Shown here piece by piece: positions 1 through 8,055 of a DNA stretch of 64,000 nucleotides. The stretch comes from JASBYZ01 sp029983705. Lineage in GTDB: Bacteria; Actinomycetota; Coriobacteriia; Coriobacteriales; JAEZZM01. The DNA is taken from positions 434,001 through 498,000 of the forward strand of contig OZ221969.1 in NCBI GenBank assembly GCA_965119715.1. The letters are read 5' to 3'. Both the position numbers and the translations under genes were made by a program. The notes below the pieces were generated by a model. It was not told where the DNA came from. It worked only from the letters and a program-made list of their open reading frames with translations, and made no database searches. Each line of letters begins with the position of its first letter. Position 1 is the first letter of the stretch.

Positions 1-30
1 GCCAAAGCCCATTACTGCAACTTTAATCAT
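1..30 (-). CDS. N-terminal fragment, probably homoserine dehydrogenase (cut by window edge)
   Basis: Only the first ten codons lie in the window: on the minus strand they read MIKVAVMGFG, a Rossmann-type start. An AGGAGA ribosome binding site lies six bases upstream of the ATG (31-40 reverse-complemented). This opening resembles homoserine dehydrogenase, which in Actinobacteria often neighbours argS and lysA. Another NAD(P)-binding reductase such as DapB cannot be excluded. The start and RBS are seen; the product is inferred. Confidence 0.5.
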   Translation of the reverse strand, partial: MIKVAVMGFG

Positions 31-189
31 AGATTCTCCTAACATGATTTAGATTTATGATTTAAACATTTTTCCCTAAATACAGCCGTTTGAGAGTGTA
101 AACATAAATTTACATGAGTAATCCGTTTAAAGGTAATAAAATAGCTAAGAGTGGACGGAAAAAATATTTTTTGTTGAAGTTGTGAGTAC

Positions 190-219
190 TTGCACAAAGC
201 ATATGTAAGCTGGTAATAT
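190..219 (+). promoter_or_regulatory. Promoter for tRNA-Gln (and possibly argS)
   Basis: A -35 element TTGCAC (190-195) and a TGG-extended -10 element TAATAT (214-219) are separated by 18 bp. The predicted start lies about 30 bases before the tRNA. It is the best-looking promoter in the divergent region between the minus-strand gene at the window edge and the tRNA. Confidence 0.5.
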
Positions 220-259
220 ACACTATGCTTTTAAAGGCAAAAACTTTGCCTCACAATAC

Positions 260-333
260 TGGGCTATCGTCTAATGGCAGGACCCGGGTTTTTGGTACCC
301 GTTGTCAAGGTTCGAATCCTTGTAGCCCAGCCA
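260..333 (+). tRNA. tRNA-Gln (anticodon UUG)
   Basis: The seven-base acceptor stem TGGGCTA (260-266) pairs with TAGCCCA (323-329). It is followed by discriminator G and an encoded CCA (331-333). The anticodon stem CGGGT/ACCCG encloses the loop TTTTGGT, giving anticodon TTG. The T-loop GGTTCGAATCC is canonical. The gene lies inside an open frame that runs into argS, so that longer frame cannot be the true argS start. Confidence 0.97.
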
Positions 334-344
334 CACAACTTATA

Positions 345-375
345 AAAGCCGTGCATAAAGCGCGGCTTTATGTAT
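345..375 (+). terminator. Hairpin after tRNA-Gln
   Basis: AAAGCCGTG (345-353) pairs with CGCGGCTTT (361-369), including one G-T pair, around a seven-base loop. A modest T-rich stretch follows. It lies between the tRNA and the argS start and could end the tRNA transcript or allow partial read-through into argS. Confidence 0.55.
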
Positions 376-416
376 TTTATGGCCATATACGTTTTAATAC
401 TCAAGAGGATGTAGGC

Positions 417-2240
417 ATGCGCGAGCGTATTGAAGCATTAATTATTGAGGCAGTTAAGTCTGCCCAACAATCAGGAAGCTTGCCTGAAGGGGAGCTTTTG
501 GATGCTGGTTTAGAAAAACCTCAGGATGTATCTAATGGAGACTTTAGCTCAACTGTAGCGCTTAAGAGCGCCAAACTTTTTAAGAAGGCTCCTCGACAAA
601 TTGCAGAGGCTATTCTTGCAGAAATCCCTTCAGACGACGCTATACAAAAGGTAGAGATAGCCGGTCCTGGTTTTATCAACTTCTATCTCTCTCATGATTC
701 TAAGAGCAAAATATTTACTGAGGTACGTGAGCACGGACTTGACTTTGCTCGCTCAAACTACGGTAACAATCAAAAAGTTCAGATTGAATATGTGTCAGCA
801 AACCCTGTGGGCCCTATGCATGTAGGCCACGGTAGATGGGCTGCTCTTGGTGACTCATTAGCCAACGTTTTTGATTATGTGGGCTATGATGTGCAGCGCG
901 AGTTCTACATCAATGATGCAGGCTCTCAAATGGACACCTTTGGTAAATCAATTGAGCTTAGATACCTGCAACTTCATGAACTTGTTTCTCAAGGCAAAAG
1001 CTTAGAAGAGGCAGCTCAAGAGCTTGAAGAAGACCGCGTACGCTTTGCTGAGGGCGAGGGAAATCACCCTTATCACGATGACTTTGTTTCCCGCGCAGGT
1101 GAAAACGCTTACGGCGGCGACTACATCATCACGCTTGCCCAGGAGTTTTATGAGGAAGTAGGAGAGACCAAGGTTGAGCTTGACCATCAAGAGCGCCTTG
1201 AGTTTTTTAGAGAAGAGGGCTATCAAAAGATGCTTTCTTCAATCAAGCAAACCCTTCAAGATGCTCGCGCTCATTTTGACTGCTTTTTCTCAGAGCGAAG
1301 CCTGCACACTCCAGATGAGTCTGGCAAGACTCCAGTTGAAAAGGCAATTGAGAGACTTAGAGAAATTGGTGACCTTGAAGAAAAAGACGGCGCACTTTAC
1401 TTTTTGAGTACTAAGTTTGGTGACGATAAGGACCGTGTGCTTGTTAAAAGTGACGGAAGCTATACCTATTTTGCTTCTGACGTGGCCTATCACAAAAATA
1501 AGTTTGAGCGCGGTTTTGAGCGCGTAATTGATATTTGGGGTGCAGATCACCACGGCTATATCAAGCGCGTGGATGCAGCTTGTGAAAGCTTTGGCTATAA
1601 GGGGCAGTTTGAAGTGCTCTTAGGACAGCTGGTAAACCTTCTTCGTGACGGCAATCCTGTTCGCATGTCAAAGCGCAAGGGTACCATGTATAGTGTAGAT
1701 GAGCTCTTAGAAGAAGTAGGCGTGGATGCTACCCGCTATAACCTCCTCTCACGTTCATCTGATCAAGAAATTGATTTTGATATTGAGTTAGCTAAAAAGC
1801 AATCATCAGAAAATCCGGTGTACTACGTACAGTATGCTCACGCACGTATTTGTTCAATCTTAAGACGTGCAGCACAAGATGAGCTTGATGATTATACGCC
1901 ACCTACAAGTAATGAAGAGATGAGTAAGCTTGCGCTTAGACTTGTTTCTTTAAATCAAGACCTCAGAGCTCTTACCGATGAATCTGAGGTAGAGCTTATG
2001 AGAAAGCTTGCCTCACTTAAAGAGTTGTTAGAGTCTGCAGCACGCGATAGAGCTCCGTTTAGACTTACTCACTTTGCACAAGATTTAGCATCGGCATATC
2101 ACCAGTTCTACCAGCGCTGCCAGGTAATTACTGAGGATAAAGAGCTTACTCAGGCTCGCCTTGCACTGTGTGACTCAGTAAGAATTTGTCTTGAACTTGT
2201 GCTGAAACTTATAGGCGTAAGCGCGCCACTTGAAATGTAA
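417..2240 (+). CDS. argS: Arginyl-tRNA synthetase
   Basis: Class I aminoacyl-tRNA synthetase that charges tRNA-Arg with arginine in the cytoplasm. The chosen ATG at 417 gives 607 residues and follows a GAGG ribosome binding site. The frame stays open further upstream, but that part overlaps tRNA-Gln and is not coding. The N-terminal additional domain precedes the HIGH-type motif HVGH at residues 135-138 (context NPVGPMHVGHGRW). The KMSKS-type loop is MSKRKG at about 417-422. A helical anticodon-binding domain ends the protein. It is followed after 24 bases by lysA, a common actinobacterial pairing. Confidence 0.97.
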   Translation: MRERIEALIIEAVKSAQQSGSLPEGELLDAGLEKPQDVSNGDFSSTVALKSAKLFKKAPRQIAEAILAEIPSDDAIQKVEIAGPGFINFYLSHDSKSKIFTEVREHGLDFARSNYGNNQKVQIEYVSANPVGPMHVGHGRWAALGDSLANVFDYVGYDVQREFYINDAGSQMDTFGKSIELRYLQLHELVSQGKSLEEAAQELEEDRVRFAEGEGNHPYHDDFVSRAGENAYGGDYIITLAQEFYEEVGETKVELDHQERLEFFREEGYQKMLSSIKQTLQDARAHFDCFFSERSLHTPDESGKTPVEKAIERLREIGDLEEKDGALYFLSTKFGDDKDRVLVKSDGSYTYFASDVAYHKNKFERGFERVIDIWGADHHGYIKRVDAACESFGYKGQFEVLLGQLVNLLRDGNPVRMSKRKGTMYSVDELLEEVGVDATRYNLLSRSSDQEIDFDIELAKKQSSENPVYYVQYAHARICSILRRAAQDELDDYTPPTSNEEMSKLALRLVSLNQDLRALTDESEVELMRKLASLKELLESAARDRAPFRLTHFAQDLASAYHQFYQRCQVITEDKELTQARLALCDSVRICLELVLKLIGVSAPLEM

Positions 2241-2264
2241 TTAGATACAGGAGAGTAAAGATCC

Positions 2265-3620
2265 ATGTCACTTAGAGCAAGTAATCCAGCACTTCGTGCT
2301 GATAACTCTACCTTAGAAGATTTAGCGCAAGTAATGCCTAAAAACTGCGAAAGCAAAGAGGGCACACTACACCTTGCTGGCGTGGATCTTTTTAAACTCG
2401 CAAAAGAACTTGGAACAGCTTTATATGTCTACGATGAAGACATGATAGAGTCCAATATTTTGCGCTATAAGCAGGGACTTGAAAGCAAGCTTCCTTCTGC
2501 TCAGGTGTGCTATGCCTCAAAAGCATTTATATGCAAGGACTTGCTTAAAATGCTTGCTCGCCATGGACTTTATTTGGATGTATGTGGTGGGGCTGAGATT
2601 TATATGGCACAGCTCACCGGCTTTCCAACAGAAAACTTAGTCTTTCACGGTAACAATAAAACCCCTCAAGAAATTAGAGAGGCAATTGATGCTGGGGTAG
2701 GAAAGTTTGTAGTTGACACTAAAGAAGAGCTTGACCGTATTTCTGAGGCAGCGTATGAGATGGGGGTTAACCAGAAGGTATTGCTGCGCATCACCCCAGG
2801 AATCGTTGCAGATACCCACTCATTTATTCAAACAGGTTCTGAAGACTCAAAGTTTGGCTTTACCATAGCTCACGACACCGCCAAAGATGCGGTGGCTCAT
2901 GCGCTTTCACTTCCTCACCTAAAGCTCATGGGTTTTCACATGCATATTGGTTCTCAGATCTTTAATCTTGAGGGTTATAGCCAGGCAATTTCTGTCATGG
3001 TTGACTTCATCAAAGACATCTACGAGCAAATGGATTACCTCCCAGAAGAGTTTGATGTGGGAGGCGGTTTAGGTATTGCATATACCGTGCACGACAAGCC
3101 AACAAGCATCGAACAGTTTTGTGATTATATTGGCGATGAACTCCTTAAAGGCTTTAATGAAGCTGGACTTGAGCTTCCAAAAATTTACATTGAGCCAGGT
3201 AGATCAATCATTGGTAATGCGGGCATCACCTTATACTCTGTAGGCTCAGTAAAAGAGATTCCGGGAGTAAGAACCTACGTAAATGTGGATGGTGGAATGT
3301 CTGATAACATCCGCACGGCCTTATACGGAGCAGAATACGAGGGAGTAATCGTAAACAAGGCCGATGAGCTACGAAGTGAACTTGTGACTGTTGCAGGTAA
3401 GCACTGTGAATCTGGAGATGTTCTTATTGTTGATGGCTCACTTCAAGAGGCTGAAGTTGGAGACGTGCTCGCAATTTTTGCAACGGGAGCATACTGTGAG
3501 TCAATGTCTTCAAACTACAACATGCAAACCCGTCCTGCAGTGGTGTTTGTACGAGTCGGCTCATACCATACGGTAAAGCGCAGAGAGACATATAAGGACC
3601 TTCTCGCCCGCGAACTTTAG
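2265..3620 (+). CDS. lysA: Diaminopimelate decarboxylase
   Basis: PLP-dependent fold-III decarboxylase that makes lysine from meso-diaminopimelate. The protein has 451 residues, slightly longer than usual because of an N-terminal extension. The PLP lysine is K86 in CYASKAF. The HIGSQ phosphate-binding segment, the GGGLG loop, EPGRSII and the C-terminal CESGD and GAYCESMSSNYN motifs of the active site are all present. An AGGAG ribosome binding site lies 13 bases before the ATG. It is probably cotranscribed with argS. Confidence 0.96.
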   Translation: MSLRASNPALRADNSTLEDLAQVMPKNCESKEGTLHLAGVDLFKLAKELGTALYVYDEDMIESNILRYKQGLESKLPSAQVCYASKAFICKDLLKMLARHGLYLDVCGGAEIYMAQLTGFPTENLVFHGNNKTPQEIREAIDAGVGKFVVDTKEELDRISEAAYEMGVNQKVLLRITPGIVADTHSFIQTGSEDSKFGFTIAHDTAKDAVAHALSLPHLKLMGFHMHIGSQIFNLEGYSQAISVMVDFIKDIYEQMDYLPEEFDVGGGLGIAYTVHDKPTSIEQFCDYIGDELLKGFNEAGLELPKIYIEPGRSIIGNAGITLYSVGSVKEIPGVRTYVNVDGGMSDNIRTALYGAEYEGVIVNKADELRSELVTVAGKHCESGDVLIVDGSLQEAEVGDVLAIFATGAYCESMSSNYNMQTRPAVVFVRVGSYHTVKRRETYKDLLAREL

Positions 3621-3700
3621 TTAAAAATTTAAGAATTGATTGATTATATGCTTAATATACATTGATTATGTGTAAGGCTTATTTTAGCTAAATCAGTCAT

Positions 3701-3725
3701 CCTGATAATTAAAGAAATTATCAGG
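3701..3725 (+). promoter_or_regulatory. Perfect 10-bp inverted repeat overlapping a ribosome binding site
   Basis: CCTGATAATT (3701-3710) and AATTATCAGG (3716-3725) are exact reverse complements separated by AAAGA. The right arm contains the first three bases of the AGGAGG ribosome binding site (3723-3728) of the next gene. As RNA it would hide the Shine-Dalgarno; as DNA it could be an operator for the regulator it precedes. Confidence 0.65.
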
Positions 3726-3733
3726 AGGCTTTG

Positions 3734-4399
3734 GTGGAACTCATCCCGGTCAATATCATAGAGTCTGATACGCTCACGCGTGATGCCTTGATGTTGTATT
3801 TATCAAAGTCACCCCAGTTCAGAATATTATTTTCAGGTCCATTTTCTGAGTATCTTTCGGCTAAAAGCGGTAAGGCAAAAATAAATATTCTTGGCGAGCA
3901 CCCACAAGAGGATGTAATAAGTCAGGTTGAGCGCCTTCAAAGAGAGGCTGACACTCAAATTATCGTACTTAGCCAAGGCTTAAGAGTAGAGCAGGTGCTT
4001 GAACTTTTAGAATACAAACAGGTTCGCGGTATCCTTTATAAAAGTGAGATTAACAGAGATATTGGAAGCGCTGTACTATACGCTGAGCTTGGATCGACTA
4101 TTTTTACCAAAAGTGTGGCAGAACTTATCCTATCCCACCAAAAGAGCCCGCAGATTTATCGCCCGCAAATAATACAGTCAGAGCTTGCTATAGATTTAAA
4201 TAAAGATACTGACCTTACCCTCTTTTTATTTGCTGTTCTTGGCCTTTCTAAAGAAGAAATAGCTGATGAGCTCTGTATTTCCTTAAACACCGTTTCTTCT
4301 CGTGTGAGGGCAAGCTATCTTAAACTTGGGGTATCAAATCGTCATGATACCTTTGAGGCACTCACAAAATCCAAGCTAGAGTATTTGGAAACTAAGTAA
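3734..4399 (+). CDS. LuxR-type regulator with a receiver-like domain lacking the usual aspartate
   Basis: About 221 residues. The C-terminus is a LuxR/NarL helix-turn-helix (context LGLSKEEIADELCISLNTV, then SRVRASYLKLGV). The N-terminal ~130 residues align by pattern to a receiver domain: an acidic pocket IIESD, a VLSQG strand and a lysine in GILYKSE. The third strand reads KINILGEHP and has no phosphorylatable aspartate where one is expected. It is therefore probably an orphan, phosphorylation-independent regulator. GTG at 3734 is preferred because it sits five bases after AGGAGG; a TTG at 3731 is too close. No partner kinase is adjacent. Confidence 0.75.
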   Translation: MELIPVNIIESDTLTRDALMLYLSKSPQFRILFSGPFSEYLSAKSGKAKINILGEHPQEDVISQVERLQREADTQIIVLSQGLRVEQVLELLEYKQVRGILYKSEINRDIGSAVLYAELGSTIFTKSVAELILSHQKSPQIYRPQIIQSELAIDLNKDTDLTLFLFAVLGLSKEEIADELCISLNTVSSRVRASYLKLGVSNRHDTFEALTKSKLEYLETK

Positions 4400-4499
4400 C
4401 ATTTAGTTACGGTTTATTTACAATCTAAGATATCTGCAAGAATTTAAGGCTTCGCATATTATCATATATTTTACTAACCCTTATGTAGAAAGGAACTGT

Positions 4500-5642
4500 A
4501 TGGATAATAAGCACGAGGATCAGTTTGGCCAAAACTCACCTGAGAATCAGCCAAACCAACATCAGAGTGCTCCACAGCCTTATCTTAATCCTAACTACCA
4601 ACAAGCTCAGAACGGTCAGCCTAATGTTCAACCTATTAACATTCAGCTGCCTCAGCAAAAGAGTTCAAAGGCACCTTGGATTATTTTAGGTATCATTGCA
4701 CTTTTAATTGTATTAGCTATGGGTTCATGTGTAGCAGCACCATTTATGCTCATGAAGTCTGCAGCTGATTCACTTGGTTCTATGGACTTAAGTTTATATG
4801 AGGATAGCGGCATTGTTCAAGAAAACTCAATTGCTGTATTTGACATGACTGCTGCAATTTCAGGTAACAGCGGCACCACTCCAACAGATATGTATAAGAC
4901 CTTAAAGCGTCTTGAAGATAACGATAATATCAAGGCTGTTGTAGTGCGTGTTAACTGCCCAGGTGGTACTGTAGCTGCTTCAGAAGAGATTGCTCAATAT
5001 ATTAAAGACTTTAAAAAGCCAATCCTCTTCCACGTATCTGATATGTGCGCATCAGGAGCTTACTGGTCAGCATCTCAGTCTGATCACATCATGGCTATGT
5101 CAACTTCAGAAGTAGGTTCAATTGGTGTAATCATGCAAACCATGAACATCCAAGGTCTCTTAGAAAAACTTGGTATCGAGATGGGTTCTATTAAGTCTGC
5201 AGAATCAAAGGATGCAGGAGCTATGTATAGATCTCTTACCGATGAAGAGAAGGCAGAGCTTCAAAAAGATATCTTAGCAATTAACGATAAGTTCATTGAT
5301 GCTGTTGCTGAAGGAAGAGGTATGGATAGAGCTAAGGTTGCAGAGCTTGCAACTGGTCAAACCTATTCAGGTGACCTTGCTCTAGAGTATGGCATGATTG
5401 ACTCACTTGGTACCTTTAAGGATGCTGTTAACAAGGCTGCAGAACTTGCTGGTATTGATCCTGAAGATGCTCATGTGTATGAGACTAATCTCTACAGCGA
5501 TCCATTTGGTCTTGGCTCATTATTTGCTAAGTCATCTGAAAACCAAGAGCTCAACAAACTTACTCAGCTTGCTATCACCAAGCTTGGCGGATCTGATCTT
5601 CAAGCTAAAAGTGATGCAGAACCTGTAGAAGCTCGAAATTAG
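4500..5642 (+). CDS. sppA: Signal peptide peptidase SppA, membrane-anchored S49 protease
   Basis: 380-residue membrane serine protease expected to degrade cleaved signal peptides. A Gln/Pro/Asn-rich cytoplasmic tail (about 1-58) precedes one membrane segment (about 60-84, APWIILGIIALLIVL). The S49 domain follows. The catalytic serine is S185 in CASGAYW and the general-base lysine is K237 in ESKDAG. Their 52-residue spacing equals that of Bacillus SppA as I remember it. An AGAAAGGA ribosome binding site precedes the ATG. It stands alone, with a terminator after it. Confidence 0.92.
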   Translation: MDNKHEDQFGQNSPENQPNQHQSAPQPYLNPNYQQAQNGQPNVQPINIQLPQQKSSKAPWIILGIIALLIVLAMGSCVAAPFMLMKSAADSLGSMDLSLYEDSGIVQENSIAVFDMTAAISGNSGTTPTDMYKTLKRLEDNDNIKAVVVRVNCPGGTVAASEEIAQYIKDFKKPILFHVSDMCASGAYWSASQSDHIMAMSTSEVGSIGVIMQTMNIQGLLEKLGIEMGSIKSAESKDAGAMYRSLTDEEKAELQKDILAINDKFIDAVAEGRGMDRAKVAELATGQTYSGDLALEYGMIDSLGTFKDAVNKAAELAGIDPEDAHVYETNLYSDPFGLGSLFAKSSENQELNKLTQLAITKLGGSDLQAKSDAEPVEARN

Positions 5643-5697
5643 TAGTAGACTAAGTTAATCATTATTTACTATATTTATATTGATGCAAAATTTTTTA

Positions 5698-5730
5698 CTA
5701 GCTCCTCGTAATGAGGAGCTGGTTTTTATT
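5698..5730 (+). terminator. Rho-independent terminator after sppA
   Basis: AGCTCCTC (5700-5707) pairs with GAGGAGCT (5713-5720), extended by two more pairs, around loop GTAAT. It is followed by TTTTTATTTAT. Confidence 0.9.
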
Positions 5731-5891
5731 TATGTATATTCACAGGAGTCTATATAGAAGTATATAATATGACGACTGGTAAATATTAATTTAATTTACG
5801 TATGATTAAACTTATGTGAATTATTAATTGATGCCTTTGTAATTTTTTATGATTAAAGAGTTTTTGATTATAATTAGACATAGTTTTTTAA

Positions 5892-5931
5892 TACTAGCTT
5901 AGGTACTAGCTGTAATGGTATACACTATTAC
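5892..5931 (+). promoter_or_regulatory. Operator-like repeats before the tandem-MarR gene
   Basis: The 312-bp gap after sppA holds its terminator, AT-rich DNA with a TATAAT (5869-5874), and these repeats. TACTAGCT occurs twice, 12 bp apart (5892-5899 and 5904-5911). An imperfect 20-bp palindrome follows (5912-5931): GTAAT and ATTAC arms, eight of ten half-site pairs matching, overlapping a possible -10 TATACA. The position, directly before the ribosome binding site of a MarR-type gene, suggests autoregulation. Confidence 0.5.
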
Positions 5932-5954
5932 CCTTAGAAAACGGAGAAAAGAGA

Positions 5955-6635
5955 ATGGATCCTAAAGAATATCTTGCAATTCGAAAAGCTTATAATTCGA
6001 TGCGTCAGGATAAGGATCAGGATAATCGACTAACTTTTGAAGAGTTTGCCATATTGAGTATTCTTTATGATAAAGATTATCTAACGGCTACTGAAATTGC
6101 AGAATTTCAGAAAGTCTCACGTCCTACCATGACTCATCGCGGAAACCACCTTGAAAAGCTTGAGCTTATCACTCGAACTCCAGGTGTTAATGATAGACGC
6201 CAGGTTTGTTGTGCAATTACGCCCTTAGGTAAAGAAGACGTAGAAAAACAACTCAAAGAATTACTTACTCATCTACCAAAAGAGATTGCCGCATCATTTG
6301 GTCGCGGTAAGGCTGCTTCAGAAAACTTAAGAAAGCAGATTATCGAGATGGGCACTCAAGAAATTCTTGCTGGCTCTCTCACACTATTTGCATTTGGACT
6401 ATTTAGTGATGAACAAGAGGTAACAATTACTGATATCGTCGATAGCACTAGCTTACTACAGCCAACTGTTTCAATGTCTGTTGCTCGCCTTGAGCGCGCA
6501 GGGCTTCTTTCTCGCCAAAGAGGTAGTGCGACTTCAAGACGCACTACACTGGTAAGCGTTACTGAAGAAGGTCAATCAGAGCTTGATGACATGCTCTCAA
6601 CTGTTTCTGATATGAAAGTAGTGCATTCAAAGTAA
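5955..6635 (+). CDS. Regulator with two MarR-type winged-helix domains in one chain
   Basis: 226 residues. Two winged-helix units are visible. The first spans about 27-100 (TATEIAEFQKVSRPTMTHRG, then a DRRQ wing and ITPLGKEDV). The second spans about 137-215 (TITDIVDSTSLLQPTVSMSV, then a SRRTT wing and VTEEGQSEL). Ordinary MarR proteins have one unit of ~140 residues and act as dimers, so this may be a single-chain pseudo-dimer or bind two sites. A GGAGAAAAG ribosome binding site precedes the ATG. The ligand and targets are unknown. The convergent dipeptidase downstream is not obviously connected. Confidence 0.8.
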   Translation: MDPKEYLAIRKAYNSMRQDKDQDNRLTFEEFAILSILYDKDYLTATEIAEFQKVSRPTMTHRGNHLEKLELITRTPGVNDRRQVCCAITPLGKEDVEKQLKELLTHLPKEIAASFGRGKAASENLRKQIIEMGTQEILAGSLTLFAFGLFSDEQEVTITDIVDSTSLLQPTVSMSVARLERAGLLSRQRGSATSRRTTLVSVTEEGQSELDDMLSTVSDMKVVHSK

Positions 6636-6643
6636 ATGCCTGT

Positions 6644-7618
6644 TTAAGAGGCCTCATATTCGTTAAAGAAGCGCTGAGCATTTTTGTAGAAAAGCTTAGC
6701 GCTTATTTCTTGTCCAAATCTGTTTTCAAGGAGCTCATAAAATCCTTGAAGTTTTGAGCCTGCGCTTAAAAAGCTTGGAACCTTAGCTCCGTCATAATCA
6801 GTTCCTAAACAGAGGTGATCTTCTGCACCCAATTTGATCGCGTGATCAATGTGGTAAGAGATATCATCAAAGTCAGGGTCTGCATGCTTTGTGCTAATAA
6901 AATCTCTGCAGAAGTTAAGACCAAAGATTCCGCCCATATCTATAAGGCGAAGTACCTGCTCATCCTGGAGATTTCTTGGATGGTCACATACTGCACGCAG
7001 GTTAGAGTGAGAAGCGACCATTGGCTTATCCATCACCTCAAAGGCATCATCATAGCCATGCTCATTTAAGTGAGAGAGGTCAATAATAATGTTTGCCTCT
7101 TCAAGGGCTTTGATAGCTTCTCTTCCAAAGGTCGTAAGGCCATCTGTTGTATCATGACCAGAACCAATGGCGTTTTTGCCGTTCCAGGTAAGCGTAAGCA
7201 TTTTAACGCCGTGTTCTTGGAGGATATCAATAGTAGAGATCTGAGCATTAAGAACGGTTCCGTTTTCTATAGTAAGAAAACTTGCAGCCTTACCCGACTC
7301 CCACACGCTATCAAGTTCTGAAATTGAGCGTATTTGTTGAATTTCACTTGAAAAGTCAGAAAATTCTAGGTCATATCGGTCTTTGACGCGCAGATAAAAA
7401 TCGAGTGCCTCTTGGTTTTGAAAGCGCTCAGGAATAAAAATTGCAAAACATTGTAGCCATCTAAAATCTTTCATTTCTTCAAGATTGAGGGCTTTATCGT
7501 TGTGCTTAAGTGTCTGAGGTCTGTGAGCTCCCGTTTTATTCCAGCCAGTTTCGTAATCATAGGCTAAACGGTCAAAGGTATCGCAGTGAAGATCTATTAC
7601 CTTTAACAAATTATCCAT
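6644..7618 (-). CDS. Membrane dipeptidase family (peptidase M19)
   Basis: 324-residue zinc peptidase of the renal-dipeptidase family, which hydrolyses dipeptides. The HxD metal motif is at the N-terminus (DLHCDTFDRL). The bridging glutamate is in FLTIENG. Metal histidines are in DLSHLNEHGYDD and VASHSNLRAVCDHPRNL. The substrate loop GTDYDG is near the C-terminus. There is no signal peptide, so it is probably cytoplasmic. An AGGAGG ribosome binding site lies about ten bases upstream. It ends eight bases from the convergent MarR-type gene. Confidence 0.9.
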   Translation of the reverse strand: MDNLLKVIDLHCDTFDRLAYDYETGWNKTGAHRPQTLKHNDKALNLEEMKDFRWLQCFAIFIPERFQNQEALDFYLRVKDRYDLEFSDFSSEIQQIRSISELDSVWESGKAASFLTIENGTVLNAQISTIDILQEHGVKMLTLTWNGKNAIGSGHDTTDGLTTFGREAIKALEEANIIIDLSHLNEHGYDDAFEVMDKPMVASHSNLRAVCDHPRNLQDEQVLRLIDMGGIFGLNFCRDFISTKHADPDFDDISYHIDHAIKLGAEDHLCLGTDYDGAKVPSFLSAGSKLQGFYELLENRFGQEISAKLFYKNAQRFFNEYEAS

Positions 7619-7673
7619 CCTTTTTTGGCCTCCTACATAATTTTTATACTTAGTACTACCACTTTGTCCGTAT

Positions 7674-7702
7674 TTGTTATATTTTAAGCCTGTCCATATA
7701 TT
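7674..7702 (+). promoter_or_regulatory. Promoter of the acyl carrier protein gene
   Basis: -35 TTGTTA (7674-7679) and -10 TATATT (7697-7702) are spaced by exactly 17 bp, about 27 bases before the acp start codon. Confidence 0.6.
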
Positions 7703-7728
7703 TTTACGTAATACAGCAAGGATAAATT

Positions 7729-7959
7729 ATGAACATCTATGAACAAATTAAGACCATACTAATTGATAACTATGGTGTCGATGAGGACGCTATCTCTCCT
7801 CGTGCAACCTTTGACTCACTTCAACTTGATTCTCTTGACACAATCGAGATTATTACAGATCTTGAGGATGAGTTTGAAGTAGAGCTTGATGACTTAGAGG
7901 AGCTAAGCGACCTTGAGTCACTCTGCGACAAGATTGAAGAACTTCAGGAAGAGGCATAA
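7729..7959 (+). CDS. acpP: Acyl carrier protein
   Basis: 76-residue acidic four-helix protein that carries acyl chains on a phosphopantetheine arm. The modified serine is S35 in the LDSLDTIEI motif. The acidic recognition helix (EIITDLEDEFEVELDD) follows. An AAGGA ribosome binding site precedes the ATG. It stands alone, away from fatty-acid genes, so it may serve fatty acid synthesis or a separate acyl pathway. Confidence 0.93.
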   Translation: MNIYEQIKTILIDNYGVDEDAISPRATFDSLQLDSLDTIEIITDLEDEFEVELDDLEELSDLESLCDKIEELQEEA

Positions 7960-7980
7960 ACCCTTTCGCATTTCTCATAG

Positions 7981-8052
7981 TGACATTAATGTCAGACCCC
8001 TTTGCGATACTGAGCATGACCAGAAAATCTGCATGAGCGCAAAGGGGTTTTA
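7981..8052 (+). promoter_or_regulatory. 14-bp palindrome plus terminator-like hairpin that covers the next ribosome binding site
   Basis: TGACATTAATGTCA (7981-7994) is a perfect palindrome. Next to it, ACCCCTTTGCG (7996-8006) pairs perfectly with CGCAAAGGGGT (8038-8048) across a 31-base loop, followed by TTTATTTATG. The second arm contains AAAGGGG, the only plausible Shine-Dalgarno for the ATG at 8056. A related AAACCCTTTCGC at 7958-7969 could compete for the same arm. It may end acp transcription, gate translation of the next gene, or both. Confidence 0.6.
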
Positions 8053-8055
8053 TTT

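Noticed and set aside
235..251. AGGCAAA/TTTGCCT hairpin before tRNA-Gln
   Set aside because: Three-base loop and no T-run; probably part of the tRNA precursor leader, not a terminator.
225..416. 64-codon N-terminal extension of argS
   Set aside because: It overlaps tRNA-Gln and a hairpin; the ATG at 417 has a ribosome binding site and gives the normal ArgS length.
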